DNA of 64,000 nt from Bacillus sp. cl95. Its GTDB lineage: Bacteria; Bacillota; Bacilli; Bacillales; Cytobacillaceae. Every line of letters begins with the position of its first letter. Position 1 is the stretch's first letter. Below the pieces are notes generated by a model. That model was not told where the DNA came from. It searched no databases and was given only the letters and a program-made list of their open reading frames with translations. The DNA is taken from the NCBI RefSeq assembly GCF_900115925.1, contig NZ_FOYF01000002.1:344194-408193 (forward strand). The letters are read 5' to 3'. The translations under genes and the position numbers were made by a program. This document shows positions 8,752-17,642 of the stretch, piece after piece.

Positions 8752-8830
8752 GGTTTCCATCCCTCCGTTACATGGAGACTTCTCGTATAACTTTATGAAA
8801 TCCCTCTAAAAAATATGCCTTGAGAAAGGA

Positions 8831-9478
8831 ATGAGCACTTTGAAAATTTGGTTGTCGGAACATAAGAAAGAAGCTATTTTTTCCTTTGCTGGGTTGGTAG
8901 CTGTTATTTTTTATGTGTTAACGCCTGAGTCGCAAGGTCAAGAGATGAACACAGTTAAAAAGGAGGCGGTGGAAATCGAGGTCGAGGAACAACCTGTTCA
9001 GAAAATGGAAGAGAAAGTCCCAAATGAAAAGGAGCAGGCGCTTCAAACTCTTATGGTGGATGTGAAAGGAGCGGTTGTACACCCAGGGGTTTTTCAAGCA
9101 ACCTCTGAAGAAAGGGTGAAGGATTTGGTGAATCGTGCGGGGGGGTTAACCGAAACAGCAGATCCAAATCAAGTGAATTTTGCTGCACATATTGAGGACG
9201 AGATGGTCATTTATGTCCCAAAAATAGGGGAGGAAAAAATTCAAATTGCAGATAGTAGTACAGGATCGAAACAAGAGGATAGTCCAGACAAAATTAATTT
9301 GAATCAAGCTAATGAAACGGAATTGCAAATGATTCCTGGTGTTGGTCCCGCTAAAGCTAAAGCTATTATTGAATATAGGGAATCCACAGGATTCAAAACA
9401 ATCGATGACATAAAAAACATAAGCGGTATCGGTGATAAGACCTTCGAGAAATTAAAGGATTTCATTACGGTCAAATAA
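8831..9478 (+). CDS. comEA: Competence DNA receptor ComEA
   Basis: ComEA is the membrane-anchored DNA-binding receptor for transformation. Residues 14-29 form one transmembrane anchor. An acidic, low-complexity linker (about 35-70) leads to a SLBB-type domain (LMVDVKGAVVHPGVF onward, about 73-130). The C-terminus is a double helix-hairpin-helix DNA-binding domain (KINLNQANETELQMIPGVG, then ISGIGDKTFEKLK). It is the first gene of the comE operon, divergent from comER. No clear ComK box was found. Confidence 0.95.
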   Translation: MSTLKIWLSEHKKEAIFSFAGLVAVIFYVLTPESQGQEMNTVKKEAVEIEVEEQPVQKMEEKVPNEKEQALQTLMVDVKGAVVHPGVFQATSEERVKDLVNRAGGLTETADPNQVNFAAHIEDEMVIYVPKIGEEKIQIADSSTGSKQEDSPDKINLNQANETELQMIPGVGPAKAKAIIEYRESTGFKTIDDIKNISGIGDKTFEKLKDFITVK

Positions 9479-9559
9479 TAATTGACCATCGTCAAGAAAG
9501 GAAAGTAAACTTTAAAGGACAAGTATTTTACACCATAGAGTTGAAGGGGAGGATTTTCG

Positions 9560-10021
9560 GTGGAAAGGATTTCTTGGGATCAATATTTCATGGCTCAAAG
9601 TCATTTGCTGGCACTTAGAAGCACTTGTACACGTTTAGCTGTAGGGGCAACGATTGTAAGAGATAAAAGAATCATTGCAGGAGGTTACAATGGTTCGATA
9701 GCAGGTGGTGAACACTGCATAGATGATGGTTGTTACGTAATAGAAAACCATTGTGTAAGAACCATACACGCAGAAATGAACGCATTATTGCAATGTGCAA
9801 AATTTGGAGTACCTACCGCCGAAGCAGAAATCTATGTTACTCATTTTCCTTGTCTTCAATGCTGTAAAGCAATTATTCAGGCAGGAATTAAAACAGTATA
9901 TTATGCAAAAGATTACAAAAATCATCCGTATGCAGTTCAATTATTTGAGATGGCACATGTAAAGGTATTACAAGTAGAACTAAAGGAAAAAACAATCGAT
10001 TTGTCAGTATTTGAACAATAA
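9560..10021 (+). CDS. comEB: ComEB, dCMP deaminase family, short C-terminus
   Basis: This is a zinc-dependent deoxycytidylate deaminase-type protein from the comE operon; in B. subtilis comEB is not essential for transformation. Zinc ligands and catalytic glutamate are H70-A-E72 and C98-L-Q-C101. It starts at a GTG behind GGGGAGG. At 153 residues it is about 35 shorter than B. subtilis ComEB (189 as I recall it): the protein stops at TIDLSVFEQ, and a repeat-like element begins five bases later. The catalytic core is complete. Confidence 0.9.
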   Translation: MERISWDQYFMAQSHLLALRSTCTRLAVGATIVRDKRIIAGGYNGSIAGGEHCIDDGCYVIENHCVRTIHAEMNALLQCAKFGVPTAEAEIYVTHFPCLQCCKAIIQAGIKTVYYAKDYKNHPYAVQLFEMAHVKVLQVELKEKTIDLSVFEQ

Positions 10022-10025
10022 CTAA

Positions 10026-10190
10026 GGCTGTTTTCGCAATGATTGTTGCTTTTACGAAAAATGATATAACTCGTATAAATTCTTATTTCGTGCTCTTTTC
10101 CTCAATGTTAAATTTTGGGTTTCAGTATAGAAAAAGCCCTACAGCCGGCTTTTTCTTGTTCCAATAACAACAAAGTTTACGAAAAGAGCC
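10026..10190. repeat. MITE-like element with imperfect terminal inverted repeats
   Basis: The 165-bp segment starts GGCTGTTTTCGCAATGATTG and its other end, reverse-complemented, reads GGCTCTTTTCGTAAACTTTG; about 20 of 28 terminal bases match. It carries no reading frame. It contains a hairpin, GAAAAAGCC / GGCTTTTTC, that would work as a terminator. It begins five bases after the comEB stop. Mobility is inferred from structure only; only one copy lies in the window. Confidence 0.55.
10128..10157 (+). terminator. Terminator-like hairpin inside the element between comEB and comEC
   Basis: A nine-base perfect stem GAAAAAGCC / GGCTTTTTC with an eight-base loop ends in five T residues. It sits in the middle of what is normally one comE operon and may reduce comEC transcription. 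Confidence 0.55.
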
Positions 10191-10202
10191 ATAACTAATG
10201 AA

Positions 10203-10223
10203 AGTGCCGACAACGGCACTTTC
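10203..10223. repeat. Perfect inverted repeat upstream of comEC
   Basis: AGTGCCG-ACAA-CGGCACT (extendable to GAAAGTGCCG / CGGCACTTTC, ten base pairs) lies about 20 bases before comEC. There is no T-run, so it is a leader hairpin or operator rather than a normal terminator. The function is unknown. Confidence 0.5.
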
Positions 10224-10244
10224 AATAATAATTGGAGCGGGAAA

Positions 10245-12572
10245 ATGAATGGTAGACTCTTTTATTTTTCAATTGCTGCCTTATTAGGCATTTTAAGCTC
10301 TACAGAGAGGTGGCAATGGTATTTTTTATTGTTTCTCCTCTTTATCTTTTGTCTGTATAGCTTCAAGAATTTTTCCAATGTCTTTTTTCTTTTGATTGTG
10401 GCGTTTTTTTCTATATATTTGTTCACAGCCAATCTTCTCGATCAGCAAAGAATTTCTAAATTTTCGGGCCATGAAAGTTCTTTCTCGGTAAGAATCGATG
10501 ATGGAATTAGTTTCGATGGAGACCGACTTAAAGCTGTAGCCTATCACATACAAAATAAAGAGAAGATTTATCTATCGTATAAAATGAAAACAAAAGAAGA
10601 GAAATTAGTACTTCAAAAAACATTACTGATAGGCGCAATTTGTAAAATTGAAGCCGATTTAAAAAAGCCAACATCGTTTAACAATCCTAATTCCTTTCAA
10701 TACAAAATCTATTTAGAAAGAAAGAGGATATATTGGATTGCAGATATCAAGAGTCTTGAAATAGTACCTCAAAAACCTTCATTAGCTCATCCTTTGCTTG
10801 AACTCAGAAGGGTAAGGGACAAAGAGATTAAGATGATTGAAGAAAATTCCCCCCCATCGATTGCCCCTATTACCGCTGCAATGATTTTTGGAGAACGCAG
10901 TCTCATTCACCAAGATATCCTAAATGCCTATCAGAAAATTGGCGTCATTCATTTACTAGCCATTTCAGGATTACATGTTTCCTTGCTAGCCGCTATGATC
11001 TATTATCTAGGGATTCGAGTGGGATTCATGAGAGAGTCTATGAAAAAATTCCTTTATATAATACTCCCCATATATTCGGTTCTGGCTGGAGCAACTCCCT
11101 CCGTTAATCGATCCGTTCTCATGATGATTTGTATCATGTTTTTTTCAAAAAGAAAATTTTCATTTAAAGTTGGGGCAATCGACGGTCTATCTTTTTCGTT
11201 TCTTTTATTAACGCTAATGGATCCATTGGTGGTTTATGATGTCGGTTTTCAATTATCATTTTCAGTAAGCCTTGGTCTAGTTTTGTCGGCCCCGGTTATT
11301 TTAAAGAAAGCTAGTGATAAGCTAGCATTGTTGCTGACAACATCCTATATTGCTCAGTTATGTTCAATTCCTTTCATTTTGTTCTTTTTCTTTAAGACCT
11401 CCATTCTAGGAGTTGTAGTCAATCTCATATATATTCCTTTGTTTTCTTTTGTTTTTATGCCCTCTGTGTTCTTCCTCTACTTCCTTCGAAAATTATTCGG
11501 ATACATGCCAATGTCTATTGAAAAAGTCCTGTCATTATTTATATCCATTTCAAATAAACTGGCTATCAAGTTATCAACGCTTCAGTATTTTGAAGTCATT
11601 ACGGGTAGACTAGGATCATTCCTTACTATAGTCATAATTCTTTTGATTATTTTTGTACATGTATATTGGGAAAGACACTCTTTTGATAAGAAATTGTGGG
11701 TCATCATATTCCTGCCTTGGATTTTTGTTATCTTTCTTCCATTCGCCTCCCATTTCCATCCCGAGGGAGAAGTGACGATTTTAGACGTAGGTCAAGGAGA
11801 TTGTATTTTCATTAGGTTGCCAAATAATCATGGTACATACTTGATCGACACTGGGGGCGTATTGAAATTCGAACAGGAAGAGTGGAGAAGGCGTTCGAAA
11901 GAGTTTGAAATAGGAAGAGATGTAGTCGTTAAATTCTTGAATGGGAAAGGCGTCTCGACAATTGATAAGCTTATCCTGACTCATGGTGACATGGATCATG
12001 TTGGAGGTGCAGTAGGTGTACTAAATGGGATAAAGGTAAAGGAAATCTTAATCCCCAGTGTAAAAGAAACGTCAGAGACTGTTAAAGAGGTAGCTAAACT
12101 GGCTAAGCAAAAACAGATTCAAATCGTTAAAGTTTCGAAAGGGGACTACTGGAAATCAGGACCTTATTCATTTGAAATATTGAATCCAAAAGAGAATTTC
12201 GATGGGGAAAGCAATAGTGGCTCCATTGTCATTTTAGCAAATATGGGTGAAATGAACTGGCTTTTCACAGGAGATCTTGATTCATTGGGAGAGGAGAGAT
12301 TAATGAAGTCATATCCCTCTCTAAAGGTAGATGTACTAAAAGTCGGGCATCACGGCAGCAAATATTCTTCAGAGGATATTTTCATTCAGCAAATAAAACC
12401 CCAATGGGCACTCATTTCAGCTGGTAAGGGTAATCGCTTTGGTCACCCTCATAGGGAAGTGCTTGATAAATTGCAGGCTATCGGGAGTAGGGTGTTAAGG
12501 ACAGATGAGAACGGAGCCATTACTTATCGTTTTTCTAATGAAGGGGGAACCTTTTCCGTCTATGTTCCATAA
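10245..12572 (+). CDS. comEC: DNA-internalisation channel protein ComEC/Rec2
   Basis: ComEC forms the membrane channel that takes up single-stranded transforming DNA. The 775-residue protein has N-terminal hydrophobic segments, a soluble insert (about 60-190), the multi-helix Competence domain (IAPITAAMIFGERSLI, AISGLHVSLLAAM, about 205-500) and a C-terminal metallo-beta-lactamase domain starting VTILDVGQGDC with THGDMDHVGG and VGHHGSK. This matches the B. subtilis length. The ATG at 10245 follows TTGGAGCGG. The gene is separated from comEB by about 220 bp of repeat-like sequence. Confidence 0.95.
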   Translation: MNGRLFYFSIAALLGILSSTERWQWYFLLFLLFIFCLYSFKNFSNVFFLLIVAFFSIYLFTANLLDQQRISKFSGHESSFSVRIDDGISFDGDRLKAVAYHIQNKEKIYLSYKMKTKEEKLVLQKTLLIGAICKIEADLKKPTSFNNPNSFQYKIYLERKRIYWIADIKSLEIVPQKPSLAHPLLELRRVRDKEIKMIEENSPPSIAPITAAMIFGERSLIHQDILNAYQKIGVIHLLAISGLHVSLLAAMIYYLGIRVGFMRESMKKFLYIILPIYSVLAGATPSVNRSVLMMICIMFFSKRKFSFKVGAIDGLSFSFLLLTLMDPLVVYDVGFQLSFSVSLGLVLSAPVILKKASDKLALLLTTSYIAQLCSIPFILFFFFKTSILGVVVNLIYIPLFSFVFMPSVFFLYFLRKLFGYMPMSIEKVLSLFISISNKLAIKLSTLQYFEVITGRLGSFLTIVIILLIIFVHVYWERHSFDKKLWVIIFLPWIFVIFLPFASHFHPEGEVTILDVGQGDCIFIRLPNNHGTYLIDTGGVLKFEQEEWRRRSKEFEIGRDVVVKFLNGKGVSTIDKLILTHGDMDHVGGAVGVLNGIKVKEILIPSVKETSETVKEVAKLAKQKQIQIVKVSKGDYWKSGPYSFEILNPKENFDGESNSGSIVILANMGEMNWLFTGDLDSLGEERLMKSYPSLKVDVLKVGHHGSKYSSEDIFIQQIKPQWALISAGKGNRFGHPHREVLDKLQAIGSRVLRTDENGAITYRFSNEGGTFSVYVP

Positions 12573-12649
12573 TATGTAGCAATCACCAAGAAAAAGTCGC
12601 GTACGGACTAAAGTAGACTATGCCCTGGGGGCCTTTTTCTACAACGAAA

Positions 12650-12675
12650 AGAGACTGCATCAAATGCAGTCTCCG
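12650..12675 (-). terminator. Hairpin terminator between comEC and yqzM
   Basis: The perfect ten-base stem GAGACTGCAT / ATGCAGTCTC is followed on the minus strand by TTTTCGTTG, so it fits as the yqzM terminator. It may also stop comEC transcription from the other side. Confidence 0.65.
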
Positions 12676-12709
12676 TGTATGCACACCTGGTAATATGTAG
12701 CCATCATTC

Positions 12710-12844
12710 TTATGAACCGATTAGTTTGATGACTGTTGCGATGATAAACATCGTTGCAAAGAAACCGAAAGAAACGATAAAGCCTACACCAGAGTCGATT
12801 GCATCGTTACGATTACTTTGAACTTCTTTTTCAAATTCATTCAC
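12710..12844 (-). CDS. yqzM: Small membrane protein YqzM
   Basis: This 44-residue protein was read directly from the sequence. It begins with a short charged head (VNEFEKEVQSNRNDAIDSG, with the GTG start translated as Met) and then forms one transmembrane segment (VGFIVSFGFFATMFIIATVIKL in outline). It closely matches B. subtilis YqzM in length, sequence pattern and location between comEC and holA. GGAGGGG at 12851-12857 precedes the GTG start. The function is unknown. Confidence 0.9.
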   Translation of the reverse strand: MNEFEKEVQSNRNDAIDSGVGFIVSFGFFATMFIIATVIKLIGS

Positions 12845-13146
12845 AGTCTACCCCTCCTATATCCTTTATAGTATAAGCGATTCCATAAAAAAAATCTAGC
12901 ATACGCTTAATCAATTATCAACTGACAAGAGTTGTCACAAATAGTTTTACCCTTTCCGGCAAAAATACTGATATGAATAGGGTTTCCCGTCGATAATTAA
13001 GCATCCCGGGACTTTTATTGTCGACGTTTACTATAGATCGGGAATTGGCACTCATGGGAGTAGTCAATTCCCTTTGAGTACTTGTCAAATAGTCCAAGCT
13101 TCTTTAGGATAAGGGTAGTATGAACTTTTCAGGGGAGCGTTGATTT
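12845..13146. other. Intergenic region with stacked inverted repeats upstream of holA
   Basis: No reading frame is visible in these 302 bases. Three inverted repeats stand out: TGACAA-GAG-TTGTCA at 12923-12937; CGTCGATAAT at 12988-12997 with ATTGTCGACG at 13017-13026 (ten pairs including one G-T); and GGGAATTG at 13040-13047 with CAATTCCC at 13065-13072, enclosing a smaller ACTC/GAGT stem. A promoter-like TTGTCA-17-TAGGAT lies at 13082-13110, just before holA. The role is unknown. Confidence 0.5.
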
Positions 13147-14163
13147 ATGGTACTCGATATTTGGAAACAGATTAAGCAAAAGCAAATTGCTCCCGTATAT
13201 TTACTATATGGAACAGAAGCTTTTCTCATTAATGAAACAAAGCAATTGTTGCTTAATCAAGTGTTAGCAGAAGAAGAAATGGATTTTAACTTATCTACAT
13301 ATGATTTAGAAGAAACTCCAATAGAAGTGGCACTTGAAGATGCGGAAACTTTTCCGTTTATGGGTGAAAAAAGAGTCATTTTTCTTCATAATCCTGGTTT
13401 TCTGACAGCGGAGAAAACAAAGGATAAGGTAGAACATAACATAGCAAAACTGGAAGCTTATCTAAAAACGCCTTCCCCATATGCAGTTGTTGTTTTTTCG
13501 GCACCCTATGAAAAACTGGATGAACGAAAAAAGATTACGAAAGAACTAAAGAAATTGGCTGTAATGGTGGAAGCCAAAAAGTTGAACGAAAATGAATTAA
13601 AGCTTTGGGTCAGAGATAGGGCGGCAGCAAGCGGGATTGAATTTGAGCCAGAAGCCATTGAACTTATGATTAATTTAGCTGGAACCAACTTATTCATGTT
13701 AACAAACGAAGTTGACAAACTTGCCTTATATTCAGAATCCGAAAAGAAGGTTAGTGTTCAAACGGTAGAAAAACTTGTTGCAAGGTCACTCGAACAGAAT
13801 ATTTTTGCTTTGATCGAAAAAGTATTACAACGAAAAATGTCAGATGCGCTTAGAATCTATTATGATTTACAAAAACAAAATGAAGAGCCCATTAAGATCT
13901 TATCTTTGTTGGGTGGACAATTCCGATTGATTTATCAAGTAAAGGATTTATCTCGTAGAGGTTACGGTCAACAACAAATTGCCTCTTTCCTTAAAGTGCA
14001 TCCATTCAGGGTAAAGCTTGCGGCTGGGCAGGCAGGTAAATTCTCCGATGAGGAATTATCAAGGATTATGGCAATGCTTGCAGATGCAGATTATCAAATG
14101 AAAACGGGTGGAATGAATAAGTCATTACTCGTTGAAATGTTTTTGTTAAAACTAAATCAATAA
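13147..14163 (+). CDS. holA: DNA polymerase III subunit delta
   Basis: The delta subunit of the clamp loader opens the beta sliding clamp during replication. The 338-residue protein (YqeN in B. subtilis) begins with the RFC-fold N-terminal domain (PVYLLYGTEAFLI), has the KKLNENELKLWVRDRA hinge region and ends with the helical collar domain (QNIFALIEKVLQRK, LGGQFRLIYQVKDLS). It lies alone between yqzM and rpsT with a strong terminator after it. Confidence 0.93.
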   Translation: MVLDIWKQIKQKQIAPVYLLYGTEAFLINETKQLLLNQVLAEEEMDFNLSTYDLEETPIEVALEDAETFPFMGEKRVIFLHNPGFLTAEKTKDKVEHNIAKLEAYLKTPSPYAVVVFSAPYEKLDERKKITKELKKLAVMVEAKKLNENELKLWVRDRAAASGIEFEPEAIELMINLAGTNLFMLTNEVDKLALYSESEKKVSVQTVEKLVARSLEQNIFALIEKVLQRKMSDALRIYYDLQKQNEEPIKILSLLGGQFRLIYQVKDLSRRGYGQQQIASFLKVHPFRVKLAAGQAGKFSDEELSRIMAMLADADYQMKTGGMNKSLLVEMFLLKLNQ

Positions 14164-14196
14164 AAAAACGATTCCCAAAAGGAATCGTTTTTTTTG
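14164..14196 (+). terminator. Bidirectional terminator between holA and rpsT
   Basis: The stem AAACGATTCC / GGAATCGTTT with loop CAAAA is followed by eight T residues on the plus strand and an A-run on the other side. It serves holA and probably also the convergent rpsT. Confidence 0.85.
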
Positions 14197-14224
14197 AGAA
14201 GATAAGTATATCTTCAGCTAGTTA

Positions 14225-14485
14225 TTATAGCGCGTTCATCTTTTTCATTAGACGAGATTTTTTACGAGCAACAGCATTTTTGTGGACAAGTCCTTTAGCT
14301 GCAGCTTTGTCTAATTTTCTAGACGCATCAGCAAATACTTCTTTCGCAGCAGCGTTATCGCTGTTTGCAATCGCAGCTTCTACCTTTTTAACAGCAGTAC
14401 GCATAGATGATTTAACAGTTGTATTTTGAGCGTTACGAACTTCAGTCGTTTTTACACGCTTAATAGCAGATTTAATGTTTGGCAT
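14225..14485 (-). CDS. rpsT: 30S ribosomal protein S20
   Basis: S20 (bS20) is a small basic protein that binds 16S rRNA in the body of the 30S subunit. The 86-residue product starts [12 protein letters not shown] and is Lys/Ala-rich and helical ([22 protein letters not shown]). The ATG at 14485 lies six bases after AGGAGGTG (14492-14499). The frame continues upstream to a GTG that overlaps this Shine-Dalgarno, so it was rejected. It is monocistronic and convergent with holA. Confidence 0.97.
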   Translation of the reverse strand: MPNIKSAIKRVKTTEVRNAQNTTVKSSMRTAVKKVEAAIANSDNAAAKEVFADASRKLDKAAAKGLVHKNAVARKKSRLMKKMNAL

Positions 14486-14705
14486 TCCATTCACCTCCTA
14501 AAAAGAATCGAGACTATTTATGAACTCGACTTTCACATTCAATAACAATTATTAAGAACAAATGATATTTTATCAAACGGGAGTGTTTTTTGCAATACTC
14601 TTAGCTGAAAATGATAAGTATGCAGTATGAATGAGATAGAGTAAACGGGGCAAAGATAGAAAATAGTTAATTTTGTAAATAAGCCTAGTAAATGGAGGGG
14701 TATTA

Positions 14706-15830
14706 ATGGAAGAATCAATAGATTTAAGTGCATATGGCATTCGTACTGACTTGGCAGTGGAAGCAAGTGAAATGGCATTGGCTGAAAAATTGGATTCTGT
14801 ACAAGAACGCGAGAATGTCTCCCAGCTTGAAGGCGTCATTATAAAGGAAAAAGAAGTAGAAGACATAAAAATATCCTTGGTTGAAATTACACCTGAGGGA
14901 GAAAAGGCACTCGGCAAGAAAACAGGAAGGTATTTAACAATGGAAGCTGTGGGCATACGTCAACAAGACACAGATCTTCAGCAAAAGGTAGAAAGAATTT
15001 TTGCACAAGAATTCTCCCAATTTATCGAGGGCTGCGGGATAAACAAGGATGCATCCTGTCTTGTTGTAGGGCTTGGGAATTGGAATGTTACTCCTGACGC
15101 ACTAGGTCCACTCGTTTGTGAAAATCTATTGGTAACAAGGCACCTTTTTCAATTACAACCCGAAAATGTGGAAGAAGGTTATCGTCCTGTTAGTGCCCTA
15201 TCTCCTGGTGTAATGGGGTTAACTGGGATTGAAACGAGCGACATCGTAATTGGAGTTGTTGACAAGACAAAGCCTGATTTTGTCATTGCGATTGATGCAT
15301 TGGCTGCTCGGTCGATTGAAAGGGTGAACTCGACTATTCAGATATCTGACACTGGAATCCATCCTGGATCTGGAGTAGGAAATAAGAGGAAAGAATTAAG
15401 CAAAGAAACGCTAGGAATTCCTGTCATTGCCATTGGTATTCCAACCGTTGTAGATGCTGTTTCTATTACGAGTGATACGATTGACTTTATCCTAAAACAC
15501 TTTGGGAAAGAATTGAGAGAAGGAGATCGACCTTCGAGAGCTCTCGCACCAGCTGGGATGAATTTTGGCAAAAGGAAAGTTCTGACTGATGAAGACCTTC
15601 CAGAAGAGCATCACCGAAAAACTTTCTTAGGAATGATAGGGAATTTGGAAGAAGAGGAAAAAAGAAAATTAATATATGAAGTTTTATCTCCTCTGGGTCA
15701 CAATTTGATGGTGACTCCAAAAGAAGTAGACGTATTCATTGAAGATATGGCAAATTTGGTGGCTAATGGACTGAATGCTGCATTGCATACATCTGTTGAT
15801 CAGGATAATACAGGTTTCTATACGAAGTAG
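14706..15830 (+). CDS. gpr: Spore germination protease GPR
   Basis: GPR degrades the small acid-soluble DNA-binding proteins (SASP) when spores germinate. It is made as an inactive zymogen in the forespore and removes its own N-terminal propeptide. The 374-residue protein matches B. subtilis GPR across its length: [12 protein letters not shown] near the N-terminus, [45 protein letters not shown] and [15 protein letters not shown]. The ATG follows GGAGGGG. Forespore sigma factor control is expected, but I could not point to a clear promoter. spoIIP follows after 68 bp. Confidence 0.96.
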   Translation: MEESIDLSAYGIRTDLAVEASEMALAEKLDSVQERENVSQLEGVIIKEKEVEDIKISLVEITPEGEKALGKKTGRYLTMEAVGIRQQDTDLQQKVERIFAQEFSQFIEGCGINKDASCLVVGLGNWNVTPDALGPLVCENLLVTRHLFQLQPENVEEGYRPVSALSPGVMGLTGIETSDIVIGVVDKTKPDFVIAIDALAARSIERVNSTIQISDTGIHPGSGVGNKRKELSKETLGIPVIAIGIPTVVDAVSITSDTIDFILKHFGKELREGDRPSRALAPAGMNFGKRKVLTDEDLPEEHHRKTFLGMIGNLEEEEKRKLIYEVLSPLGHNLMVTPKEVDVFIEDMANLVANGLNAALHTSVDQDNTGFYTK

Positions 15831-15898
15831 GGATTCGTGGTTCTATCATCTCTAGTAGAGCATATGATTTACTAGAATCGTTTTAGAGAGGTGGAACC

Positions 15899-17098
15899 AT
15901 GAAAAATTCCCGATCATCAGGATTGCTTGTTACCATCCAAGGGTCAAATGTAATTAAAGTGATTATTTCCATGCTTATGTTTATGATGCTGATTTTTTCA
16001 ATTAGTGGATTGTTGACTTCATTAAGACCAGAGTACCGCTTATCTTCAAATTCATTAAATCAGGCTTCCAATCATTTAACAGGGGCTGTCCTCTTTCATT
16101 TGATGGGTTGGGAGAATCACCACTTCCTACAGGTGGCTGACAAAAGCAGTAAACCAAGTGTTGCCAACATGATGTTCAAGGCCTCAGCGAATATCAATCT
16201 GGACGATCCAAGAAGTTTGCTAGGTAGAGAACTCCCTGGCTTTTCCTTTTATGATGGAAAAATTATTGCCGCAAGTGAAGGTTCGGACTACACGAATATG
16301 CCTGTTGAGTCCGCACCACCTATCGAGATTATGAAGGCTGAGAGGGAAGCTGCACTTCAAAATTTGGATGATATTGAAGCCGCCGAAAACCCACCTGGAA
16401 ATCCACCGCCTTCATCTACTGGCGGACGAAAAGTTGTATATGTTTATTTTACCCATACAAGAGAATCCTATCTTCCGTATCTTAAAGGTGTCACGGATGC
16501 TGACCGAGCCTATCACTCTCAGATCAACGTTACCAAAATTGGGGACAGGCTGAAAGAAAGTTTAGAGAGTAAGGGAGTGGGAACATCAGTTGATAAGACA
16601 GATGTGATGGGGATTTTAAATAACAAAGGGCTAGGATTTGGCAGTGCCTATAAAGAATCGCGTCCGGTCGTGCAACAGGCGATGGCCGGAAATAAGGAAC
16701 TGCAATATTTTATCGATATCCATCGTGATTCACGCAGAAAAGCAGAAACTACTAAGGTCATTAATGGGCAGTCATATGCTAGGTTGGCATTTGTTATTGG
16801 TGCAGAACATAGCAATTATGAGAAAAACCTTGCATTAGCGAAAGATTTGCATGAAAGACTCAATAAGAAATACCCTGGAATAAGTAGATCAGTTATCGAG
16901 AAGCAAGGTAAACAGACAAATGGAAAATTTAATCAAGATTTATCCGGAAATGCATTGTTAATAGAATTTGGTGGTGTCGATAATACTTTCGAAGAATTGT
17001 ATCGATCAGCTGAAGCGCTCGCAGATGTGTTCAGTGAATATTATTGGCAAGCTGAAAAGGTGGATGCAACAAACGAGCAACCTGCTAGCAGCCAATAG
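15899..17098 (+). CDS. spoIIP: Stage II sporulation protein P
   Basis: SpoIIP is a membrane-anchored peptidoglycan amidase/endopeptidase that, with SpoIID and SpoIIM, thins the septal wall so that the mother cell can engulf the forespore. Residues about 17-40 form the transmembrane anchor. A Pro/Gly-rich linker (ENPPGNPPPSSTGG) precedes the C-terminal amidase_3-like domain (KVVYVYFTHTRESYLPYL, FIDIHRDSRR, LLIEFGGVDNT), in which the histidines and the glutamate are the likely zinc ligands and catalytic residue. The length is 399 residues. It is followed closely by yqxA, as in B. subtilis. Confidence 0.95.
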   Translation: MKNSRSSGLLVTIQGSNVIKVIISMLMFMMLIFSISGLLTSLRPEYRLSSNSLNQASNHLTGAVLFHLMGWENHHFLQVADKSSKPSVANMMFKASANINLDDPRSLLGRELPGFSFYDGKIIAASEGSDYTNMPVESAPPIEIMKAEREAALQNLDDIEAAENPPGNPPPSSTGGRKVVYVYFTHTRESYLPYLKGVTDADRAYHSQINVTKIGDRLKESLESKGVGTSVDKTDVMGILNNKGLGFGSAYKESRPVVQQAMAGNKELQYFIDIHRDSRRKAETTKVINGQSYARLAFVIGAEHSNYEKNLALAKDLHERLNKKYPGISRSVIEKQGKQTNGKFNQDLSGNALLIEFGGVDNTFEELYRSAEALADVFSEYYWQAEKVDATNEQPASSQ

Positions 17099-17111
17099 AG
17101 AAGGTGGTAGG

Positions 17112-17456
17112 GTGAAACTTTTCTTTCTTAAGTTTTTTGTAGTGGTGTCTTTGATGTTCATTTCGGCCTTAGCAGGCATGCAGATGGCGAATGATGGCAT
17201 TCATAAAATGAAGGGATATGATGACCCTGATTTTAAAGGTGCCATTGCTGTCAAAGAAAATGAGGACGGAAACGTTCATGCCTCATTATTGGGGAATGAA
17301 ATTGCTAGTCATGACATTGAAGCTAAGAAACAAAAGCTGGAAGGTTTGAAGGCATTCAATATGTTTTCTGATTTAGGTAAGAAGATTTCTAATGGTATTT
17401 CAACAGGTGCTCAACAATTGATAGACCTCATATTCGGAAATGAAAAAGAGGAGTAA
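17112..17456 (+). CDS. yqxA: YqxA family protein (DUF3679)
   Basis: This small, probably membrane-anchored protein lies downstream of spoIIP. The 114-residue product has one hydrophobic N-terminal segment (residues 3-23, a signal anchor) and a charged outer part ending NEKEE. The chosen GTG start at 17112 follows GAAGGTGGTAGG; the open frame continues back into spoIIP but without a ribosome site there. The function is unknown. Co-transcription with spoIIP suggests a sporulation role, by inference. Confidence 0.82.
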   Translation: MKLFFLKFFVVVSLMFISALAGMQMANDGIHKMKGYDDPDFKGAIAVKENEDGNVHASLLGNEIASHDIEAKKQKLEGLKAFNMFSDLGKKISNGISTGAQQLIDLIFGNEKEE

Positions 17457-17490
17457 AGGCGGGCCAAATAAGGTGCCGCCCTTGTTTTAT
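17455..17490 (+). terminator. Possible terminator after yqxA
   Basis: GGCGG at the yqxA end pairs with CCGCC about 15 bases later and is followed by CTTGTTTTATTT. The hairpin is short and interrupted. Confidence 0.4.
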
Positions 17491-17642
17491 TTCGCTCTAT
17501 TTACTTGTGATCTTGATGTTTTAATAGTGTTCATTTAGAAAGGTAGGCTCTACATGAGAATCTAGTTTTCGTTGAATCTTCATAATCGTACTGATATAAT
17601 CAGAAATAGTGTACATGTGCGAGTATAGTAGGAGTGAACGAT

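Noticed and set aside
8752-8830. ComK boxes (AAAA-N5-TTTT pairs) upstream of comEA
   Set aside because: AT-rich stretches are present, but no pair with proper spacing could be identified by eye.
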